Program-made: the position numbers and the translations under genes
Shown here: piece after piece, positions 24,817 through 30,762 of the stretch
How positions within the stretch are numbered: the stretch's first letter is position 1
How the letters are laid out: every line of letters begins with the position of its first letter
Assembly: GCA_039030335.1 (NCBI GenBank)
Contig: JBCCEJ010000070.1
Location: forward strand, 1-30,762
Source: JBCCEJ01 sp039030335
GTDB taxonomy: Bacteria; Pseudomonadota; Gammaproteobacteria; HK1
Length of the DNA stretch: 30,762 nt
Direction of reading: 5' to 3'
The notes under the pieces: model-generated
Seen by the model: the letters and a program-made list of their open reading frames with translations, nothing else
The model's database searches: none
Told to the model about the DNA's origin: nothing

Positions 24817-27800
24817 TTATCCCAACTCTCGCACCAGGCGGAATCCGGTGACGTTATTGCCATTGCCCGAAAAACTGTCGCGCAACGTGGCCTTGCACCG
24901 ATCCATCGGGTCTTCGTAGCTGCCTCCACGAACACTGATGTTGCCGCCCGACGTTGCCATCTCACGGACGTTGCCGATGTAATTCTGTAAGCCCCATCCG
25001 TTCGTGGGACCCGACAGAACAGACCGGGCAGACTGCCCTTTGATCTTCCGGTTGTTGAGCATCACCGTGCAATTGTAATTGCCTTTCTTGGGTTGCTTTC
25101 CGGCGGCGCGCGCGGCGTGTTCCCACTCGGTTTCCGTGGGCAACCGGTAAGTGGCGCCCGTCGCGCTCGAAAGCCAGCTCGCGTAGGCCGTGACGTCAGC
25201 TGCAGAGATTCCGGTCGCTGGCCACTTACCGTCCCCTTTCAGGGGAGTGCAGCTACCCGCGCTTTTGCAGAACAGGTTGTAATCCGCTACCGAGACTTCC
25301 ATTTTTCCGATCGCGTACGGGCCTTTACCGCTGACGCCCGGCACGACAACCATGATCGGGCCTTTGCCTTTGCTACCACTGAAATTGTCGTAGCAGGTAG
25401 ACGTGCGCCGACTGCCTTTGCCGGCTTTGTTTGGCGTGCACGCGTAGCGCGAACCGGGTTTCGCAATTCGCGCGAGGCGTTGTTTGTAGCTGTCGTTGTC
25501 TTTCCAGATCTTGATGGCGGCTTCGAGGAAGCGTTTGCCCTTGTGCTCCAGTCGCCGGTCCGCGAAACGTTTGAACTTGGCGAACTGCGATTCGGCACGA
25601 CGTTGCCCTTGTGAAACGGCGGCTTGCAGACTCTCCAGGTTGGAAGCATTCGGCTCATTGGCTCGGACCTTCTGCCAGATGTCTGCCGCCGCTGTAAGCT
25701 GCCCGGCTTTCGCCAGCTCGAGTCCACGCGCCGCGTCTTTCGATGCGACACGGATCTTGAGTCCCTTTAATCGCTCCGCCTGCGGCAAGAAGGCGAGTGC
25801 CTGCTTCTGATAAGACGATGCGAGTTCTGCGTTGCGCGGTTCGAGTTCTTTTGCCCGCTGAAATATCCGCTGATCCAACGTGTTCGACGCGGCGTTCGCC
25901 GTATCGTCGCCGAACAGTCTGCGCACAGTCGAAAGCTCGCTCTGGATGATCTTTAACTCTGCCGCACCATCCACCGGGGTCTTCCTGAAGCGTGCCAGCG
26001 CGAGGGCGTTGAATTCGTCCTGATACCGTGATTGATACTCTTGCGGAAAGTCCGCGCGGACCTTCTGCAAGCGCGCTGTCAGGTCAGCCAACTGGAGCGG
26101 AGCTGAGCCTTGTAGAGTCTCTTTCATCAATTCGACGTCGCGAACTTTCTGATACTCGACCTCATAGACCTTGCGTGCCTCGATCAGCAGGTCGTTGGCA
26201 GCGTTCAACTCCAGGCCGCGATCGACCAGCTTCAGGGCCTGACCCCAGTCTTTTCTCCCTGCTACGGTTTCCGCGATCCCGACGTACGCCGTAGACAGCG
26301 CTTCTTTAGCTGATGAGAGTTCTTCCGATTCCGCTGAGGTTGCGATCTTTTCGAGTTCGCCCATGGCGCTCTCCGCCTCGACCGTCAAGCCTGCCCGCGC
26401 CTTCGCAATGACGTCTTCGGTGAAGCGACCGACATTGGCGACGCGTTCCTTCTCGGCGCGCTCGCGCGCCAGCACCGCATCGGTTTCAGCCACGCGACCC
26501 AGCGCGTCGACGAAGCCGGCGTACTCCGGATAGAACGCCTCGCCGCGTGCGATCAACGAGCGCGCCTGAGAGGTCAGGCGACGTCCCAGGACCTGATCGG
26601 CCTGTGCTATGTACTGGTCGGCAATTTGTCTGCGTACCGGGTCAATAGATTCGTCGCCCGCCGGTAATAGCGCGATCAGCTCCTTGAATGGAACTTGCAG
26701 CGCGATCTCCCACTCGCTGTCGAACTTCGGATCTTGCAGCAGCCCGGCAAGCGCATCCTGCCGCGCTTTGACAGCCTCGCTGAGTGCTGAATTGCGGTCG
26801 ATGCTGAAACCTGCTTTTGTTTCTGCATCGCTCAGCAGTTCCCGTTGCGCATCGAGGTAGTCGAGGGGAAACAACTTGGCGTAGTCGAGTAGTAGCTGCT
26901 CCGCGTCGGCGAAGCGCCCGTCAGCGATTTGCTGCTGCAGATCGCGGCCGAATGCGTCGGTCAGCCGTCCTTGCAACTCGCTCAATACCGGGCTCTCAGG
27001 GGCCAGATCCGCGAGGCGGATCAGGTCGTCGAACACTTCCTGGAAAGCGGCGAGATTCGTAAACGACGATTCGCGCGCGCGCAGGCGCTCTTCGATCTCG
27101 GCCACCAGAATCTCATTACGTTGCCGTTGCAGCTCCTGGTCCACCTGGTAACGCAGGTCTGCGAGATCTGCATCGTCCGGCGCATATTCGATACTCGCCT
27201 TCAGCAGCGCGGCGGCGCGATCGTAGTCCGCTTCGTCAATGGCAGCCCGCGTCAACTCGGCCGCTTTGAGCGGCAACAGGTTGTCGGTAAGCAACTCGTG
27301 CTGAGCATCGAGCTTGGCGACCAGGTTGCGTATGTCGAAGACGTCTTCGACGCCGTCTTTCGGCAGCAGCTCCCCGGCGTCGAGCGCCTGGTTGTACCGC
27401 TCTCTCAGCTGATCCAGGAATTCCGTACGCGAATTCGTGACGTTGTTCGCTACCTGTGCGGTGGTCGCGAGATTTCCGAAGATCGCTTTCAGCTTCTCGA
27501 CTTCGGCCTGCGCACCCTGGAAGTCGAACTTGTCGCTGAATGGATCGAACAAATTGAGTGCGCGGCCTTCGTAGAACTGCGTGACCGATCGCTGTACACC
27601 CTGATTGGATTCGATGGCGATCTTGAGCGCCTCGTCCTTGCGGGCCAGGTCGCGCGCGAGGTTGATCTTCTGTTCGTCCTTGCTCGAGTAGAGTTCCACG
27701 ATCAGCGCACGGGTGCGCTCGTCGGCGAAGATCAGGTCGCGCTGCGCAGGATCCGATAACTGCTCCGCCTCGGCGAACGCGGCGGCCGTGGAACTCGGGT

Positions 27801-29613
27801 CGAGCATCTTCGCGATGATCGCCTCGCGCTCCTGGTTGTTCATATAGTCCACGACCAACGGGCCGCCGACGGCCGCGCCCAGTGCGAGGATGACGGCGGC
27901 GGCAGTTGCCCACAGCCACGTCTGGCTCTTCTTCGGCTCAAGGCCGCCAAGGAACTCTTCGACCGACCCGGTACGATCGTCGCGGCGGAATGCGAGGCCG
28001 CGCGCGAGTTCCCGGTTCTGCGCCTTTGTGAGCTTCGCGACCGGCGGCACGGTGAGACCCGCAGCCTCTGCTTTGGGCGCGTTCTTTTTGCCGTACGGAT
28101 GTTTACCGGTGAACAGCTGGTAGGCGATGATCGCCATCGCGTAGATGTCGTCGCGTGGGTCCGGGTCCATACCATCGAACATTTCGATGGTTGCGTAAGC
28201 TGGCGTCAGAGCGCCCAATTCGCCGGGGTCGAACAGCGTCTTCTCGCCTTCGGAGCTCTCCTTGGTCTTCGAGGCACGTGCGATACCGAAGTCGAGCAGC
28301 TTGACGGCATTCTCCTCGGTAACGAAACAGTTGCCGGGCTTCAAGTCCGAGTGCACGAGTCCGTGGGAGTGGGCGTAGGCAAGTCCGCTCGCGAGCTGAC
28401 GGATGAGCTGCATCGCGTCGTCGTATTCAAGTCCTTCCGGTGGGACTTTCTTGCGAATGTGCGCGGCCAGGTCTGCGCCGCTCAGCACCTCCATCGTCAT
28501 GAAGACAGTGCTGCTGGCATCATCGCGGTCGAAGTCGAATACGGTGGCGATGTTCGGGTGGGCGAGCCGTTGCTGTTTCGAGGTCTCGCGCTGCAGCGCG
28601 ATGAACGCTTCCGGGTGGTCTTTGAAATCGCCTTGAAGCAGTTTGATCGCGACGTAGGGATTACGGTCGCGCGCTTCCTGCTTCAGTTTGTCAACGCCTT
28701 TCCAGACAGCTCCCATGCCCCCTTCGCCGAGTTTCTTCTCGAGGATGAAGCGGTTACGGAGCAGCGAACCTTCGCGAAATTCTACGTCCGTTCCGGCGCT
28801 CGGCACCGCCGTCCAGTCATCGTCACCGCCAGCGCGCCGACTGTCCTCGGCGGCGCTCAGCGCGTCATCGGACAGTATGTCGAAGGCGTCGTCGATAGCG
28901 GTGCTCGAGATGAGCGTCTTGTCGCCGTCGGCCCCGCCTGGCCCGGTACCGGGGTTGAAGGTCGTGGCGTCGTCTTCTTTCTCGCGCGGGTGCATGACCG
29001 TTGCTTCGTCATCAGCGGGCGTGCCGGCGCGACCGGCCATCATCGTGGCGTCGTCATCGGCCTCGGCCGCCGCGGCGGCGAGACCGGCTACGTCGGGTGG
29101 TCCACTAAAAACGGTCGCGTCGTCGTCATGCTGCACGGCAGCGTCGTCAGCCCCGTCATCTGAGCCGTCCACGCTGCTCATGACCGTGGCATCGACATCC
29201 GGCGAACCCGGCAACCCCTGGCTCAAGACCGTTTCGTCTACGTCTGCCGCGGCCGCCGTACCTGTCATAACGGTCGCATCGCCGCCCTCGAGCACCGTCG
29301 CGTCTCCGCCGGCATCCGCTGGCTCATCGTCGTCAGCTGCAGCAGACCTTTGCTCGCCTGGCGGGGGCACTTCGGTCTTGGTCCAGTCGGCGCCTGAGAA
29401 CAGCGTTTCATCGTCTTCTTTCGGCACGTGCCTGCTGAGGTTGGCGTGGACCGAGGCCGGCATGCCGGCCTTCAGCGCGGCGTCCAGCAGTTGCTGCGCC
29501 TGTGGCGCTGCCTCGGGACGTTCCGCGATCAGCGTTTGCAACGCGTCCGATACATCCCTGACGCTGGCCTGACCGCGTCCCAGCGCTACCAGTTTCTTGC
29601 GGAAATCAGACAT
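24817..29613 (-). CDS. Giant transmembrane Ser/Thr protein kinase with periplasmic FGE/SUMF1-like domain
   Basis: The product has 1598 residues. It has a helical N-terminus (1-60), then an acidic disordered region (65-275) with about ten D-x-T-hydrophobic motifs (Thr 70, 106, 114, 128, 143, 167, 190, 205, 218, 233). The kinase domain (288-555) looks active: GEGGMG (296-301), VAIK (Lys324), HSDLKPGN (Asp423, Lys425) and DFG (441-443). HRD is HSD, making it a non-RD kinase. One span (567-588) leads to about 800 residues of helical, coiled-coil-like repeats. The C-terminal SUMF1-type domain (about 1415-1598) has YRLPTETEWEHAARA, GNVREM and GFRLVRE. It lacks the paired catalytic Cys of true formylglycine-generating enzyme, so it is probably a ligand-binding version. 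Six periplasmic cysteines could form disulphides. A GGAGG lies 12 bp before the ATG. Confidence 0.92.
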   Translation of the reverse strand: MSDFRKKLVALGRGQASVRDVSDALQTLIAERPEAAPQAQQLLDAALKAGMPASVHANLSRHVPKEDDETLFSGADWTKTEVPPPGEQRSAAADDDEPADAGGDATVLEGGDATVMTGTAAAADVDETVLSQGLPGSPDVDATVMSSVDGSDDGADDAAVQHDDDATVFSGPPDVAGLAAAAAEADDDATMMAGRAGTPADDEATVMHPREKEDDATTFNPGTGPGGADGDKTLISSTAIDDAFDILSDDALSAAEDSRRAGGDDDWTAVPSAGTDVEFREGSLLRNRFILEKKLGEGGMGAVWKGVDKLKQEARDRNPYVAIKLLQGDFKDHPEAFIALQRETSKQQRLAHPNIATVFDFDRDDASSTVFMTMEVLSGADLAAHIRKKVPPEGLEYDDAMQLIRQLASGLAYAHSHGLVHSDLKPGNCFVTEENAVKLLDFGIARASKTKESSEGEKTLFDPGELGALTPAYATIEMFDGMDPDPRDDIYAMAIIAYQLFTGKHPYGKKNAPKAEAAGLTVPPVAKLTKAQNRELARGLAFRRDDRTGSVEEFLGGLEPKKSQTWLWATAAAVILALGAAVGGPLVVDYMNNQEREAIIAKMLDPSSTAAAFAEAEQLSDPAQRDLIFADERTRALIVELYSSKDEQKINLARDLARKDEALKIAIESNQGVQRSVTQFYEGRALNLFDPFSDKFDFQGAQAEVEKLKAIFGNLATTAQVANNVTNSRTEFLDQLRERYNQALDAGELLPKDGVEDVFDIRNLVAKLDAQHELLTDNLLPLKAAELTRAAIDEADYDRAAALLKASIEYAPDDADLADLRYQVDQELQRQRNEILVAEIEERLRARESSFTNLAAFQEVFDDLIRLADLAPESPVLSELQGRLTDAFGRDLQQQIADGRFADAEQLLLDYAKLFPLDYLDAQRELLSDAETKAGFSIDRNSALSEAVKARQDALAGLLQDPKFDSEWEIALQVPFKELIALLPAGDESIDPVRRQIADQYIAQADQVLGRRLTSQARSLIARGEAFYPEYAGFVDALGRVAETDAVLARERAEKERVANVGRFTEDVIAKARAGLTVEAESAMGELEKIATSAESEELSSAKEALSTAYVGIAETVAGRKDWGQALKLVDRGLELNAANDLLIEARKVYEVEYQKVRDVELMKETLQGSAPLQLADLTARLQKVRADFPQEYQSRYQDEFNALALARFRKTPVDGAAELKIIQSELSTVRRLFGDDTANAASNTLDQRIFQRAKELEPRNAELASSYQKQALAFLPQAERLKGLKIRVASKDAARGLELAKAGQLTAAADIWQKVRANEPNASNLESLQAAVSQGQRRAESQFAKFKRFADRRLEHKGKRFLEAAIKIWKDNDSYKQRLARIAKPGSRYACTPNKAGKGSRRTSTCYDNFSGSKGKGPIMVVVPGVSGKGPYAIGKMEVSVADYNLFCKSAGSCTPLKGDGKWPATGISAADVTAYASWLSSATGATYRLPTETEWEHAARAAGKQPKKGNYNCTVMLNNRKIKGQSARSVLSGPTNGWGLQNYIGNVREMATSGGNISVRGGSYEDPMDRCKATLRDSFSGNGNNVTGFRLVRELG

Positions 29614-29791
29614 TTAGAACACGTGCCTCCAAGGCAGCCGCACGACCGCTACACCGCGGCCCAGCAGGTTCTCAATTATCGAGGAGCAGACCGTGACAGG
29701 CCGCCGTCCATAGGCCGGGGTGCAATGCCTGGCCGGACGTCGACGTCGGACGCGCAGTGCACCAGCTGACAAATTCGATACCGGGCCCTGT

Positions 29792-30733
29792 TCAACCATC
29801 ATCCAGATCGGTTCGCCGAATGGTGACTTCCTCGTCGTCCAGAAGTTTCGCGGAGCGGCCGTTGTCGTCTTCACGTGCAAGGCGGCGGAAATCCGTCCGC
29901 GCACCTTCGGGGAGCTCGTCAGAACCTTCCATCTCCGTGTCGATCGGCCGCGGCTCAGGAGCCCGGCGCGGTGGTGGCTTCAGCGAACCGAAGTCGGTCG
30001 CGGTACCGTCCTTCACGGTGACGGTCACTACCGTGACGTTGTCGCGCGCTCCGCGACGCAGCGCCAGTTCCACGAGCTCGTCGCTCAAGCGATCAGATTC
30101 TTCCTTGGCCGCGAGCTCGGCGATCTCGTCCTCCGACACCTCTTTATCCAGCCCGTCGCTGCAGAGGACGAAAATATCGTTATCGTGCAGCTCGAAGATC
30201 TCAAGGTCGAGTTTGAGACCATCCTGAGCACCTACTGCGCGTGTGACGAGATTGCTTTGCGGATGATTGGCGGCGGCCTCTCGGCTGAGAATGCCTTTCT
30301 CGACGAGATCCTCGACGAACGCGTGATCCTGCGTCAGCTGCTCGATGCCGCCAGTGCGTACGCGATAGACGCGGCTGTCGCCGACCCAGAGGCACATTCC
30401 GAAGCGGCCGCGTATTACGAGTGCCGCGACGGTGGAGCCCACGGTGCTCATATTTTGCTGCGCGGCGATGTCTCGCAACTCGTCGTTTACCGAGGTCAGT
30501 CGGTTCTCGACGTCTGCGACCAGGGCGCTCAGCTTTTCGTGGTCTGGAATCTGTTGGAGCTGCTCGACGATCTTGCCGCTCGCCAGGTCGCCCGCCGCGT
30601 GGCCTCCCATACCATCGGCGACCGCCCACAAGCCGATGTCGGCGCGTTTGATGCAGCCAAGAAGGCTGGTGATGTCGCGAAGATGAAAGCATTTATCAAG
30701 GAAACCAGACACGACAACTGAGTTCCCCTTCAC
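29792..30733 (-). CDS. PP2C-family protein phosphatase, N-terminus abnormal
   Basis: The product has 313 residues as framed. The metal-dependent phosphatase motifs are clear from residue 31: DIGLWAVADGMGGHAAGD (Asp40), GSTVAALV, LWVGDSRVYR, LTQDHAFVEDLV, NLVTRAVG, FVLCSDGLDKEV and ARDNVTVVTV. It should remove phosphates placed by the downstream kinase, 178 bp away on the same strand. The first 30 residues do not match: the RxxNED motif that normally precedes GLWAVADGMGG by about ten residues is missing. The DNA from about 30646 to the window edge is visibly AT-richer, so the true 5' end is probably lost at an assembly join. The C-terminal tail is acidic and charged (EEVTIRRTDLDDG), with Thr motifs like those of the kinase. 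Confidence 0.87.
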   Translation of the reverse strand: MKGNSVVVSGFLDKCFHLRDITSLLGCIKRADIGLWAVADGMGGHAAGDLASGKIVEQLQQIPDHEKLSALVADVENRLTSVNDELRDIAAQQNMSTVGSTVAALVIRGRFGMCLWVGDSRVYRVRTGGIEQLTQDHAFVEDLVEKGILSREAAANHPQSNLVTRAVGAQDGLKLDLEIFELHDNDIFVLCSDGLDKEVSEDEIAELAAKEESDRLSDELVELALRRGARDNVTVVTVTVKDGTATDFGSLKPPPRRAPEPRPIDTEMEGSDELPEGARTDFRRLAREDDNGRSAKLLDDEEVTIRRTDLDDG

Positions 30734-30762
30734 AAGCTTGCACAGCTTGATCAGGAAGGCAC

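Noticed and set aside
24817..25370. FGE-like domain as an active sulfatase-maturing enzyme
   Set aside because: The two spaced active-site cysteines are not both present, and no sulfatase gene is in the window.
28099..29163. Plus-strand frame (354 aa) opposite the giant kinase
   Set aside because: It is antisense to the conserved kinase domain and acidic repeat region, with no domain features of its own.
22343..30733. Cluster called as a type VI secretion locus (PpkA/PppA)
   Set aside because: Kinase-phosphatase pairs occur in T6SS loci, but no tss, hcp, vgrG or clpV gene is in the window (the ClpA at 3606-5894 is paired with clpS). The right edge is cut, so it remains possible but unsupported.

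Overview
The window reads as high-GC chromosomal DNA from a gammaproteobacterium (order not determinable). The evidence is the gene set and synteny: clpS-clpA, yciB-bolA-dapE, scpA-scpB-rluB, and an RND/LolA-like/outer-membrane-barrel operon. Genes are tightly packed with many 4-bp stop/start overlaps. I see no rRNA, tRNA, CRISPR array, insertion sequence or phage gene. Both extreme ends look unlike the interior and may be assembly joins: a 42-bp inverted repeat on the left, and a foreign-looking 5' end of the phosphatase gene on the right.

Layout. 1-3507 (+): the C-terminal part of an RND/MMPL exporter, a secreted LolA-like protein and an outer-membrane beta-barrel, closed by a strong bidirectional terminator. 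3606-6294 (-): ClpA unfoldase and its ClpS adaptor. 6463-8973: a LysR regulator diverging from a class III (ArgD-like) aminotransferase. The 318-bp space between them holds a candidate promoter, a 12-bp palindrome, and a leader with three mutually exclusive hairpins ending in an intrinsic terminator, which looks like transcription attenuation. 9068-13759 (-): yciB, bolA and dapE, then a CoA-transferase and a pseudokinase fused to a cyclic-nucleotide-binding domain. 13958-22290 (+): a YciO/Sua5-family protein, then a coupled run of scpA, scpB, rluB, an endonuclease III-like glycosylase and a 1412-residue TPR/OGT-like glycosyltransferase that also carries a sulfotransferase-like remnant and an FkbM-type methyltransferase domain.

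22343-30733 (-) is the most distinctive part. Read 5' to 3' it encodes a PP2C phosphatase, a 1598-residue membrane Ser/Thr kinase, a membrane protein with two periplasmic SPOR domains, and a secreted protein. The kinase has a cytoplasmic array of acidic Thr motifs, one membrane span, a long helical periplasmic stalk and a periplasmic SUMF1/FGE-like domain. I infer an envelope-sensing phosphorylation module: the outside is read by the FGE-like and SPOR domains, and the inside signals through phospho-Thr motifs, possibly to an FHA protein not in this window.

Most housekeeping calls are firm. The attenuator, the signalling module's function and the end artefacts are inferences from sequence patterns.
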